Shown here: in pieces, positions 55,595-63,877 of the stretch | Position numbering within the stretch: position 1 is the first letter of the stretch | How the letters are laid out: each line of letters opens with the position of its first letter | From: Caldilineaceae bacterium SB0661_bin_34 | GTDB taxonomy: Bacteria > Chloroflexota > Anaerolineae > Caldilineales > Caldilineaceae | Assembly: GCA_009841145.1 (NCBI GenBank) | Contig: VXMJ01000020.1 | Location: forward strand, 25,128 to 89,127 | Direction: 5' to 3' | DNA: 64,000 nucleotides | Notes under the pieces: model-generated | What the model was told of the DNA's origin: nothing | Seen by the model: the letters and a program-made list of their open reading frames with translations, nothing else | Database searches by the model: none | Made by a program: the position numbers and the translations under genes

Positions 55595-56863
55595 TCAGTT
55601 GCGATCGCGGCGCGAGGCAAACCTGCGTTCCACGCGGCGCCACATGCTGCGCGCGGCGCCGGCGCGGTAGGCCGCCTGCTGTCGGGCCCCCTGCCACCAG
55701 TGGCGCGACACATCCTGTTGTGAGACCGACCAGTTCACGGCCAGGGCTCCCCAGCTGAGGCCCCCGCCAAACCCGACCAGAACCAAATTCTTGCCCGGGC
55801 TGATCCTGTCCTCGGCCAAGGCTTCACACAGGGCAATCGGTATCGAAGCCGTGCTGGTGTTGCCATACTCGGCAATGTTGATGAAGACTTTTTCGGGCGG
55901 GATCTTGAGTTGCTTGATTACGCTGTTTTGAATGATGCGGCTGTTGGCCTGGTGTGGAATCACCAGATCCAGATCGTCCAGCGTCCAGCCCTGTTTCTGC
56001 AGAACCGACCGCGTGGCATCCGCCATTACCCGCGTGGCAAACCGGAACACGGCCGGACCGTCCATGCGAATAAAGTGCTCGCCGCTGCTGACCGTCTCTA
56101 GGGTCGCCGGGCGGGCGCTGCCACCGGCCGGCAGGGTCAGCAGATCCCCCCCGGAACCGTCACTGCCCAGTTCGCAGGCCCCGATGCCGCCCTTGACATC
56201 GCTGGCTGCAATCAGCAACGCCCCCGCGCCGTCGCCGAACAGGATGCAGGTCGACCGATCGGTCCAGTCGACGAACCGACTCATCACCTCCGCGCCGACG
56301 ACCAGGACATATTCCACATCCCCCGCCACAATGGCCGACCGGGCCATGGCCAAGGCATAGACAAATCCCGAACAGGCGGCACTCAGGTCATAGGCGCCGG
56401 CGTTGACGCAGCCCAAGTCGTCCTGAATTTGGCTGGCGGTGGACGGAAACACATGGGTCGGTGTGCTGGTGGCGCAGATGACGAGGCCCACCTTCTGCGG
56501 CGGGACCCCGGCCACGTCCAGGGCCTGCCGACCCGCCTGGGCTCCCAGCGTGGCCGAGGTTTCGGACTCGTCGGTCACGATGTGGCGCGACTCAATGCCC
56601 GTGTGCTGCCGAATCCATTCGTCGGACGTGTCGACAATGTTGGCCAGGTCGTTGTTGGTAACCACCTTCCTGGGAGTCACATAACCCCAGCCCACCATCT
56701 GGGCATACGGGCCGTGGGCCGGAAACGTGGCCAGGGGATCGGTCCGGACCTGCGCGACCGGAGCGGACGCGCCGTTCGCGCCGTGCTGGCCGTCGGCACT
56801 GTTGATCACCGACACCGACACGGTATCGTCCGCGGGTCCCGTTCCGTTTTGGATAACGGCCAT
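55595..56863 (-). CDS. fabH: Beta-ketoacyl-ACP synthase III with N-terminal extension
   Basis: Condenses acyl-CoA with malonyl-ACP to start fatty-acid synthesis. 422 residues; the family average is about 320-330. The catalytic triad is Cys164 (DLSAACSGFVYAL), His304 (IPHQANSRI) and Asn335 (NIAEYGNTSTAS). About 53 extra residues precede the fold, including a Ser/Ala/Gly-rich stretch. About 40 basic residues follow it (QQAAYRAGAARSMWRRVERR). It follows fabF by 36 bp in the same direction; acpP and fabD are absent. Confidence 0.93.
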   Translation of the reverse strand: MAVIQNGTGPADDTVSVSVINSADGQHGANGASAPVAQVRTDPLATFPAHGPYAQMVGWGYVTPRKVVTNNDLANIVDTSDEWIRQHTGIESRHIVTDESETSATLGAQAGRQALDVAGVPPQKVGLVICATSTPTHVFPSTASQIQDDLGCVNAGAYDLSAACSGFVYALAMARSAIVAGDVEYVLVVGAEVMSRFVDWTDRSTCILFGDGAGALLIAASDVKGGIGACELGSDGSGGDLLTLPAGGSARPATLETVSSGEHFIRMDGPAVFRFATRVMADATRSVLQKQGWTLDDLDLVIPHQANSRIIQNSVIKQLKIPPEKVFINIAEYGNTSTASIPIALCEALAEDRISPGKNLVLVGFGGGLSWGALAVNWSVSQQDVSRHWWQGARQQAAYRAGAARSMWRRVERRFASRRDRN

Positions 56864-56899
56864 AGTGAAAGCCCTTGCCGGACCGGGTGCCCAGGCGCC

Positions 56900-58174
56900 T
56901 TAGTCCGGCTTGCTGAAAATCATGCTGGAGTTGTTGCCGCCCAGACCGATGCTGTTGTTCATGGCAGCTTGCACCGACCGTTGCTGCGCAACGTTGGGAG
57001 TGTAGTTCAGGTCGCAGTCCGGATCCGGGGTGTGCAGGTTGATGGTCGGAGGCACCGTGTCCTCGTCCACCGACTTGACCGCCATGATGGCCTCCACGGA
57101 GCCGGCGGCCCCCATCAGGTGGCCCATCATGCTCTTGGTGCTGCTGATGTTGACATCGTACGCATGCTCGCCGAAGACACCCTTGATGGCGTGGGTTTCA
57201 ACTTTGTCATTGAGCTTGGTGCCGGAGCCATGCGGGTTGATGTAGTCCACATCGCTGGCATCAATCCCCAGCAGTTGCTTGGCATGGTAAAGCGCCACGC
57301 GCATGGCGTTCTGGATGCCGATGCCGTTCTTCTCCATGGCCACCATGTCGTTGCCGTCGTTGCTCATGCCCCCGCCGGCCACCTCGGCGTAAATCCGGGC
57401 GCCGCGGGCACGGGCATGCTCCAGGGTTTCCATGATCATGATCCCGCACCCCTCACCGATGACGAACCCGTCCCGCTCGTTGTCAAACGGCTTGGCGGCC
57501 TCCTCCGGCATGTCGTTGTTGGCACTGAGTACGCCCATGGCATCGAAACCGGCCACCATCGGCGGCACAATGGCTGCTTCGGAACTGCCGCAGATGGCGA
57601 TGTCCACGGAACCGAAGCGCACCTGGTCGAACGCCTGGCACAAGGCCGTCAAGCCCGTGGAGCAGGCGGTCGTGACCCCCATCGTGGGGCCCTGCAGTCC
57701 ATAGCGAACCGCAATGCGGGAGGCCAGGCTGTCCACCAGCATGCGCGGCACCAGAAACGGCGACACCCGTTGCATGCCGCGCTTGAGAAGGGTCTTGACT
57801 GAATTGGTGTAGTCCTCGATGCCGCCCACACAACTGCTGATGGTGACTCCCACCCGTTGGATGTCCTCCCGCGAGAACTCCAAGCCCGCATCCTTAATGG
57901 CCTCCTGGACGGCTGCCACGCCAAAGCGGGAATAGGTGTCGAGACTGCGCGATTCCTTGCGCGACATGAAGTTGAGGGGATCGAAGCCCTTCACTTCGGC
58001 GGCGATCTTGGATTTGATTTCGCTGGGATCGAACCGGGTCATGGGCCCGATGCCGGAGCGGCCGGCCAGCACATTGTCCCAAGTTTCGACGGCTGACAAC
58101 CCCATGGGAGTCAAGGCACCCAAACCGGTAATCACAACACGACGCGGGATGGGACCCGTAGCGGAGAAGGTCAT
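56900..58174 (-). CDS. fabF: Beta-ketoacyl-ACP synthase II
   Basis: Elongation condensing enzyme. 424 residues. RRVVITGLGALTPMG start, Cys171 in TTACSTGLTALCQ, NPHGSGTKLND and SSTKSMMGHLMGAAG with the two His. The start ATG at 58174 is preferred over an upstream start at 58243 that overlaps the next gene. A direct repeat lies just upstream (58212-58230). fabF and fabH form one transcript. Confidence 0.95.
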   Translation of the reverse strand: MTFSATGPIPRRVVITGLGALTPMGLSAVETWDNVLAGRSGIGPMTRFDPSEIKSKIAAEVKGFDPLNFMSRKESRSLDTYSRFGVAAVQEAIKDAGLEFSREDIQRVGVTISSCVGGIEDYTNSVKTLLKRGMQRVSPFLVPRMLVDSLASRIAVRYGLQGPTMGVTTACSTGLTALCQAFDQVRFGSVDIAICGSSEAAIVPPMVAGFDAMGVLSANNDMPEEAAKPFDNERDGFVIGEGCGIMIMETLEHARARGARIYAEVAGGGMSNDGNDMVAMEKNGIGIQNAMRVALYHAKQLLGIDASDVDYINPHGSGTKLNDKVETHAIKGVFGEHAYDVNISSTKSMMGHLMGAAGSVEAIMAVKSVDEDTVPPTINLHTPDPDCDLNYTPNVAQQRSVQAAMNNSIGLGGNNSSMIFSKPD

Positions 58175-58211
58175 GTAACTCGTCAGCCTCGCTGGCTGGT
58201 GACGCGGATTA

Positions 58212-58230
58212 ACACTTAATCTTACACTTA
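58212..58230. repeat. ACACTTA direct repeat upstream of fabF
   Basis: Two copies of ACACTTA (58212-58218 and 58224-58230) are spaced 12 bases apart in the AT-rich gap between the molybdenum-subunit stop and fabF. The position and spacing (about one helical turn) suggest a possible regulator-binding site. It overlaps the stop codon of the upstream gene. Confidence 0.35.
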
Positions 58231-60513
58231 CAGCCCCTGGCAACTGCCGTTCCCGACCGGTTTGGGACCGCGGAGTGCCGCCACGGCCCGGCGGATGCGT
58301 TCACTGGTGAACGGCAAATCACCGAGATTCACCCCCACCGCGTCCCGGATGGCGGAGGCCAGGGCCGGCGCCGTGGGCAGCAGCGGCATCTCGGCCATGC
58401 CCTTGACACCGAGCGGATGTTCCGGTGCGCCGTCCTCGACGATCACGGGCACGATGCGAGGAGGCATGTCCAGGGCCGTCGGCAACAGATAGGTCTCCAG
58501 CCCCCGATTCAGGATCCGCCCGTCCTCCACACGCAGGTCCTCCCAGAGCGCCCAGCCCAGGCCCTGGGCCACGGCACCGGCCACCTGACCCTCGATCTGT
58601 TGGGGATTCACGGCCCGACCCACATCGTTGGCGGAAACGACCTGGAGAACCTGCACCTTGCCGGTCTCGGGATCCACATCCACATCCACCACCTGGGCAC
58701 AGTACCCGAATGTATAGAAGGGGTTCCCGCGCCCCGTCTCCGGATCCATGGCCGTGGTCCTGTCCGTCCTGAACACATGCTCGCCGCGTGCCGGACGCTC
58801 CTCGTCCTCCCACTTCGCCAGGGCCTGTCGCACCGCGCCGTGCAGGGCCGCGCCCGTGTATACCGTCAGGCGGGAGGCGGAGGCGCTGCCGCTGGATTCG
58901 GCGTCGTCCGTGCTGTCCGCATGCAGGTGGACCCGTTCCAGGTCGACATCCAGCAGGTCGGCGGCCATCTGCCGAAAGGCGGAGTGCGCGCCCTGACCGA
59001 TATCCGCGCCGACCGTGCCCACATGCACATCCTCCACCTCGACTTCCCCGTGCAGTTCCACCCAGGCGTGGCACTCGTCCACCGTGCCGTGACCAAAACC
59101 AATGTTCTTCACGGCCAGCGCGAGACCCCGCCCGCGCCGGGGACGGGGCGCCCAGTCCCTGGTCAGGGGATCCGGGGGCGGCCGGCGATTGGCCACGGCC
59201 ATCGCCGCTTCCAACACCTCGGCTGCCTGGCAACCGGGAGGCACCGGCGACCCAGTGCACATCAGCGAGCCGTCCGACCACACATTGCGCCGCCGCAACT
59301 CCGCGGCATCCATCCCCAGTTCGCAGGCCAGCCGGTTCATCAGGGACTCGATCATGAAGGCGCCCTGCGGGCCGCCGAAACCGCGGAACGCACCGGTGAC
59401 CGGATTGTTGGTCACAGCCAGGCGCGCCGTGATGCAAACCGCGGGAATGTTGTAGGGACCGGCAGCACAGACCGCCGTGTTGCCCAGTACCGCGGGACTG
59501 GTGCTGGCATAGGGGCCGGCATCGCCCAGAATATTCAGTTCCAGGGCCGTCAGGCGGCCGTCGCGGTCAGCCCCGAGGATGCCGTCGAAGACAAACGGAT
59601 GACGCTTGTGCGTGTGCTGCAGGCTGTCGCGCCGCTTCCAGGCCGCCTGCACCGGTTCGCCTGTTTTCCAGGCCGCCAGTGCCAGAACCACCTGCAGGTG
59701 CACATCCTCCTTGCCGCCGAAGCCGCCGCCAATGGCCGCATAGGAAACCTGGACGCGATCCTCGGGCAGTTGCAGGGCCGCCGCAATCTGGTGGCGGTCG
59801 TCGTGCAGCCACTGGCCGCCGGTTCGCACACAAACCCGACCCCGGTCGTCCAGCCAAGCCGAGCCGGCCTCGGTTTCAATGTAGGCATGTTCCTGCCAAT
59901 GCGTGCTGCCCCGCATGGAGACCGTTACGGGCGAACGAGCCAGGGCTTCTTCCCAATCCCCATGGCGGATGTTCTGCCGACACAGCAGGTTCGACCCGCG
60001 CGCCAGGGTGGGGACAGGCCGCGCGTCGTAGTCGTGCAGTTCGGGCGCGCCCGGGGCCAGGGCGGTGGCCGGATCCGAGACCACAGGCAGGAAGTCCCAC
60101 TCCGCCTCCACCATCGCAGCCGCCTCCAGGGCCTGACGCCGGGTCCTGGCCACCACCAGGCAGAGGCGGTCGCCCGGCCAGCGCGCGGTGCGGGCCGCGG
60201 CCGTGGAGTTCAGACCGCACAGCACGGGTTGGTCGGGAAAAACGATGCCGTACCGGTTGTCCGGCACATCCGCGTCGGTCAGGATTGCCACGACACCGGG
60301 CATCCGCCGGGCCCGCGCAAGGTCCAGCTTGCGGAGGCGGGCATGTGGCACACCGGCAAACACGACTTCCATCCAGTTGGCACCCGGTACACGCTCGTCG
60401 TCCGCAAACCGGGTCCTGCCCGTTACCTTGGCCTCCGCGTCGTGCCTGATCACGGAGTCGCCCATGTGCCCGCGCTGGCGGGACCGCAGGAGACTGGCGG
60501 TATGCCCGGTCAC
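58228..60513 (-). CDS. Xanthine-dehydrogenase-family molybdenum-binding subunit
   Basis: 761 residues. The start region VIRHDAEAKVTGRTRFADD, GGGFGGKEDVHLQ, GAFRGFGGPQGAF and the C-terminal KGMAEMPLLPTAPAL with the catalytic Glu fit the large subunit of xanthine dehydrogenase and aldehyde oxidases. The [2Fe-2S] and FAD subunits are not in the window, so electron transfer partners are missing here. Its GTG start at 60513 may be replaced by the ATG at 60465. xpt lies upstream, 42 bp away on the same strand. Xanthine oxidation is likely from context, not proven. Confidence 0.85.
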   Translation of the reverse strand: MTGHTASLLRSRQRGHMGDSVIRHDAEAKVTGRTRFADDERVPGANWMEVVFAGVPHARLRKLDLARARRMPGVVAILTDADVPDNRYGIVFPDQPVLCGLNSTAAARTARWPGDRLCLVVARTRRQALEAAAMVEAEWDFLPVVSDPATALAPGAPELHDYDARPVPTLARGSNLLCRQNIRHGDWEEALARSPVTVSMRGSTHWQEHAYIETEAGSAWLDDRGRVCVRTGGQWLHDDRHQIAAALQLPEDRVQVSYAAIGGGFGGKEDVHLQVVLALAAWKTGEPVQAAWKRRDSLQHTHKRHPFVFDGILGADRDGRLTALELNILGDAGPYASTSPAVLGNTAVCAAGPYNIPAVCITARLAVTNNPVTGAFRGFGGPQGAFMIESLMNRLACELGMDAAELRRRNVWSDGSLMCTGSPVPPGCQAAEVLEAAMAVANRRPPPDPLTRDWAPRPRRGRGLALAVKNIGFGHGTVDECHAWVELHGEVEVEDVHVGTVGADIGQGAHSAFRQMAADLLDVDLERVHLHADSTDDAESSGSASASRLTVYTGAALHGAVRQALAKWEDEERPARGEHVFRTDRTTAMDPETGRGNPFYTFGYCAQVVDVDVDPETGKVQVLQVVSANDVGRAVNPQQIEGQVAGAVAQGLGWALWEDLRVEDGRILNRGLETYLLPTALDMPPRIVPVIVEDGAPEHPLGVKGMAEMPLLPTAPALASAIRDAVGVNLGDLPFTSERIRRAVAALRGPKPVGNGSCQGL

Positions 60514-60555
60514 AACAGTTGCCGCAACGGAGTCCTGAGTGTGTGGACGACTGTA

Positions 60556-61182
60556 TCAGGCCGCTGCCGTCATCCCGGGTACGCGGTACAGTTCGGGCGG
60601 CGTGGCCACGGCCCTAATGGAGCTGTTGTCCATGGACTGGATCATGGCCAGCGAAACGATTGGCAGGCCATAGGGAGTCAGTACGCGGCGACCGTTCTGG
60701 AACGACTTCTCGATAACACAGCCGAAGCCGGTGACCGTCGCGCCGGACTGCGACACCAGGTCGTGGAGTGCGGCCAGGGTTTCGCCGGAGGCCAGGAAAT
60801 CATCCACAAGCAACACCCGGTCCTGGGGACCGATGTACTCCGGATTGAGCACAATCTCGACTTCCTGGCCCTTGGTTGGACTGTTTACCCGACGCGTGTA
60901 GCTATCCTTCGGCATGGTGACCGGACGCACCTTGCGGGCAAAGATGGTTTCGATGTCCAGTTCGATGGCGGTTTGCAGAGCAAACGCAATGCCGCTCACC
61001 TCGGCCGTCACCACCTTGGTGGCGTCGTTGATCCCCGCGTCCCGGAACTTCCGCGCCAGGGCCTTCCCTATCTCCCGTGTCAGGTGAGGATCCAGCTGAT
61101 GGTTGATGAACCCATCCACCTTAAGGATGTTGTTCCCCAGATTGACCCCGTCCCGAAGTAGGCGATCGACCAAGGCCTGCAT
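60556..61182 (-). CDS. xpt: Xanthine phosphoribosyltransferase
   Basis: Converts xanthine and PRPP to XMP in purine salvage. 208 residues; the PRPP motif is RVLLVDDFLASGETL. The N-terminus MQALVDRLLRDGVNLG and VDGFINHQLDP, and the middle region VVTAEVSGIAFALQTA, match Xpt. It lies 47 bp downstream of the lasso B2 gene, and the molybdenum subunit gene follows. The pairing with a xanthine-dehydrogenase-type subunit may reflect purine use. Confidence 0.95.
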   Translation of the reverse strand: MQALVDRLLRDGVNLGNNILKVDGFINHQLDPHLTREIGKALARKFRDAGINDATKVVTAEVSGIAFALQTAIELDIETIFARKVRPVTMPKDSYTRRVNSPTKGQEVEIVLNPEYIGPQDRVLLVDDFLASGETLAALHDLVSQSGATVTGFGCVIEKSFQNGRRVLTPYGLPIVSLAMIQSMDNSSIRAVATPPELYRVPGMTAAA

Positions 61183-61229
61183 GGATGATGTGCTCCTTAG
61201 CTTGTACCGGGAAAGCGAACCGTCCCCAA

Positions 61230-61769
61230 CTATAAACTCACCTCCCCGATTTGGGCACCAAAACGCACACGCCGCGGCCGGTACAGGACACCAACATCCA
61301 GGGCGTAGCTGGCTACCTGGACGAAATCCTCCATCTCCTCCTCCCCGGTCAGGACGGCATCGCCGCAGCGCAACCAGGCGTGGGCTTCAATCTTCGTGTC
61401 CCCGCTCCTGGTCACGCCCAAGTAGAGGGTGCTGCCGAGACCGCGCCGTCGGCACATGCGCTGCGCAGCCAGAGCCTGGGGCAGACAGGCACTCTGCCAA
61501 GGGGTGTGGTCGGCCATACGCCGGACGGCGAATCCGATTTCCGATGCCAGATGCCGTTGCGCGGGTGCACCGCCCCGCAACGTCTCCGCCATGTACCAGC
61601 CGTGCAACCAGGCGAACCGGCGGAAACCGACCGTCAGAATTAGAAGGCGATACCAGCCCAGCCACCAAAAGGCCTGCCAGGCCAGCACGCGCCGCAGGGG
61701 ATCCCACCGCCTCAGGGTGCGCAGGCGGAGGCGCCAGGTCTCAATCGATGAGCCGGATGAGCCCTTCAT
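61230..61769 (-). CDS. Lasso-peptide biosynthesis B2 protein (leader peptidase)
   Basis: 179 residues of the transglutaminase-like cysteine-protease family that removes the leader in lasso-peptide pathways. The likely triad is Cys95 (SACLPQALAAQRM), His130 (IEAHAWLRCG) and Asp137 (GDAVLTG). The first 60 residues are basic and hydrophobic. It overlaps the B1 gene by 29 bases. A matching precursor peptide and cyclase are not visible in the window. Function is inferred from family and neighbours. Confidence 0.85.
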   Translation of the reverse strand: MKGSSGSSIETWRLRLRTLRRWDPLRRVLAWQAFWWLGWYRLLILTVGFRRFAWLHGWYMAETLRGGAPAQRHLASEIGFAVRRMADHTPWQSACLPQALAAQRMCRRRGLGSTLYLGVTRSGDTKIEAHAWLRCGDAVLTGEEEMEDFVQVASYALDVGVLYRPRRVRFGAQIGEVSL

Positions 61770-62040
61770 CCTGGAGTTCGGTCAGGAAGGCGATTACGTC
61801 CCGCTGGCACTCGTCGATGTCCACATCGTCGAACTCGGCGGTCAACTCCTCGCACAGCTGCTCGACCACGATCGGCTGCGCAATGCGCTCCCAGATGGCG
61901 CGCGCCGGTCCCTTCAGCGCGAAGTAGCTGTTCCGCTCCTGGCTGAACATCATCAAATCCTCGTCGACCGGACTGGTCGCAATGGGGTTCGGGGACTGCT
62001 GTACCCGCGTGGCCAAGTGAATCTCCGGTTTCGATGCCAT
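61741..62040 (-). CDS. PqqD-like RiPP recognition protein (lasso B1)
   Basis: 99 residues: MMFSQERNSYFALKGPARAI followed by LCEELTAEFDDVDIDECQRD. The winged-helix PqqD-like fold binds precursor leaders (RiPP recognition element). It lies between the HPr-kinase-like gene (5 bp away) and the B2 protease, with which it overlaps. It is separate from B2, as in lasso clusters of Firmicutes and Actinobacteria. Confidence 0.85.
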   Translation of the reverse strand: MASKPEIHLATRVQQSPNPIATSPVDEDLMMFSQERNSYFALKGPARAIWERIAQPIVVEQLCEELTAEFDDVDIDECQRDVIAFLTELQDEGLIRLID

Positions 62041-62045
62041 GGCAC

Positions 62046-62921
62046 TCAGGAAGCAAGAAGCTCGTGTTCGATGAAATCGGCCAGGGCCGGCAACTGCCAG
62101 CCCGTGTCCGGGCGCTGGACGGCAAAGACGTCGGTGGCATTGCCCACGGCGGCCACCTGTCCAAAGTGCTGGCTGCGTCGACCAAGGCCATCCAGGAACG
62201 ACTGGTTGAAAGTGTACTTCACAAGCGTCCTCAGTTTCGCCACGGCATCCAGCTTGCGCATGCGCACGCGGTCCACGGCGGACGGCTCCAGCAACACGGC
62301 GGCCTTCAGGGGCAGCCGCCGGCGGTGGAACCGATCATGGCTGAGAATGCTCAATTTGGCCTCGCCGGGACGGACCCGGGCCACGCCGGCCTGCGGCTGG
62401 TCCAGATGTTCCGCGGCATCCAAGGCCAGTTTCAACTGCGGGAATCCCGGCACCACTTCGGGTCGGCCGCTGTCCAGCACAATGGGCGCAATGTCGTCGG
62501 CCTGGAGGGGATGGCCCCTGCGCACCAGCTCCGCGGCCAGGGTCGACTTGCCGGCACCGGAGGGCCCCATGAACAGGACGGCTCCGTCGTGCGCCGCAAC
62601 CGCGCTGGCATGCATGGGCAGAATGTCCCTCTGCAACAGCAAGGCCGTCATGACGATGGACAGGAACGTGTAGCGGACCTCGTCGTCGTGCACCCAGGGA
62701 ACGCGCTGCAGGACGATGCGGCGACCGTCGCTGACCAGTGCCCGCGTGACACCGGTCTTGTTGTACAGGAAAGCCCCGTCAACAAACTGGATCTGATTCC
62801 AAGAGCCGTTGAACACCGGTTGGGTGATGGACGGCACAGGTCCGTAAACCACCTCCACATCCGGTTCCGACGGGGGGATCGCAAACAACTCGGGGCAGGG
62901 AAAGGGGGTGACGAACACCAA
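62046..62921 (-). CDS. HPr-kinase-like protein of the lasso cluster
   Basis: 291 residues from the TTG at 62921. P-loop GPSGAGKST (119-127), the LPMHASAVAAHDGAV segment and LQADDIAPIV fit HprK-like proteins that accompany lasso genes. In paeninodin such a kinase phosphorylates the precursor. The frame stays open upstream to about 63078 without ATG, GTG or TTG. The upstream residues FHEAFGL look like the true N-terminus of the family, so the real start is probably a non-standard codon upstream. It is 5 bp from B1. Confidence 0.75.
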   Translation of the reverse strand: MVFVTPFPCPELFAIPPSEPDVEVVYGPVPSITQPVFNGSWNQIQFVDGAFLYNKTGVTRALVSDGRRIVLQRVPWVHDDEVRYTFLSIVMTALLLQRDILPMHASAVAAHDGAVLFMGPSGAGKSTLAAELVRRGHPLQADDIAPIVLDSGRPEVVPGFPQLKLALDAAEHLDQPQAGVARVRPGEAKLSILSHDRFHRRRLPLKAAVLLEPSAVDRVRMRKLDAVAKLRTLVKYTFNQSFLDGLGRRSQHFGQVAAVGNATDVFAVQRPDTGWQLPALADFIEHELLAS

Positions 62922-63028
62922 CCCGAACGCCTCGTGGAAATGCCGCCCGCGGTCGAGCAGCGTGGGCAGGTGCCTGCCCCGGTCGGGATCGAACAGCGCC
63001 AGCCCGTCAGGCCTGGCGGCGTTGGCGT

Positions 63029-63877
63029 TCAGGACTCGGTTGGCCCGGATGGTGGGTCCGGCGCCTCTTCGGTGTCGGCCGCGGCCGCCTGCACGTCGGC
63101 GACAGGCAGGACCCTGACATCGGCAGGATTGGGAATCGCGGGATCCCGTTCCCGGACGGTCGGCTGTTGTTCAGCGATCGCGCCATCGCTGAGATACAGA
63201 ATTTCATCGACGTATTCATCGGACAGGCCGTCGTGCGTGACCATGAGCACCGTCACCTGCTGCTCGCGCACAATCTTCTGGAACAGGCCCAGGATTTCGC
63301 GGGCCGTCTGCGTATCGAGTTCCCCGGTGGGCTCGTCCGCCAGAATCAACCGGGGGGAGTTGGCCAGGGAGCGGGCGATCGCCACGCGCTGCTGCTGTCC
63401 GCCGGACAGTTCGAAGGGCCGATGGTGCATCCAGCGCGTCAGCCCCACGAGTTCGAGACACTCCACGGCCTTGGCCCGGCGCTGTCGGCCCTTGACACCC
63501 GACATCCGCAGCATCAGCTCCACGTTCTCGTAGGCGGAGAGCGACGGCATGAGACCAAAGGACTGGAAGACGAAACCGACCGTCATGCGCCGCCACATGG
63601 TGAGCTTGCGTTCGGTCCACTGGTCAATGGATTCACCGAAGATCCGGACCACGCCGGAGGTGGGCGTATCCAGGCCGCCAATGCAGTTAAGCAGGGTGGT
63701 CTTGCCGCTGCCGGAGCGGCCCTTGAGGGACATGTAGCGTCCCTCCGGCACCACCAGATTGACGCCGCGCAGGGCCGGAATGTCCTGTCCCCCCATGCGG
63801 TAGGTGCGGGTCAGTTCCTCCGTCAGGATGGCGGGGACGGTGCCCTCCATATCGTGGTCGCCGTTCATGTCCGTCAT
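63029..63877 (-). CDS. ABC transporter ATP-binding protein (MacB/LolD type)
   Basis: 282 residues. Walker A GRSGSGKTTLL, signature LSGGQQQRVAIARSLA, Walker B LILADEP, and the RGVNLVVPEGRYMSLKG start are typical of MacB/LolD-type exporters. Its ATG overlaps the stop of the upstream gene (ATGA). It precedes the HPr-kinase-like gene and could export a lasso peptide, though no exporter membrane domain is fused to it. A C-terminal 40-residue tail is Pro/Ala-rich and not part of the ATPase fold. Confidence 0.9.
   Translation of the reverse strand: MTDMNGDHDMEGTVPAILTEELTRTYRMGGQDIPALRGVNLVVPEGRYMSLKGRSGSGKTTLLNCIGGLDTPTSGVVRIFGESIDQWTERKLTMWRRMTVGFVFQSFGLMPSLSAYENVELMLRMSGVKGRQRRAKAVECLELVGLTRWMHHRPFELSGGQQQRVAIARSLANSPRLILADEPTGELDTQTAREILGLFQKIVREQQVTVLMVTHDGLSDEYVDEILYLSDGAIAEQQPTVRERDPAIPNPADVRVLPVADVQAAAADTEEAPDPPSGPTES

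Noticed and set aside
62922-63028. Lasso precursor core (a GLALFDPDRGRHLP-like segment in the frame ahead of HprK)
   Set aside because: It has a Gly followed eight positions later by an Asp, but there is no start codon, leader or stop to make it a separate peptide; it more likely belongs to the HprK reading frame.
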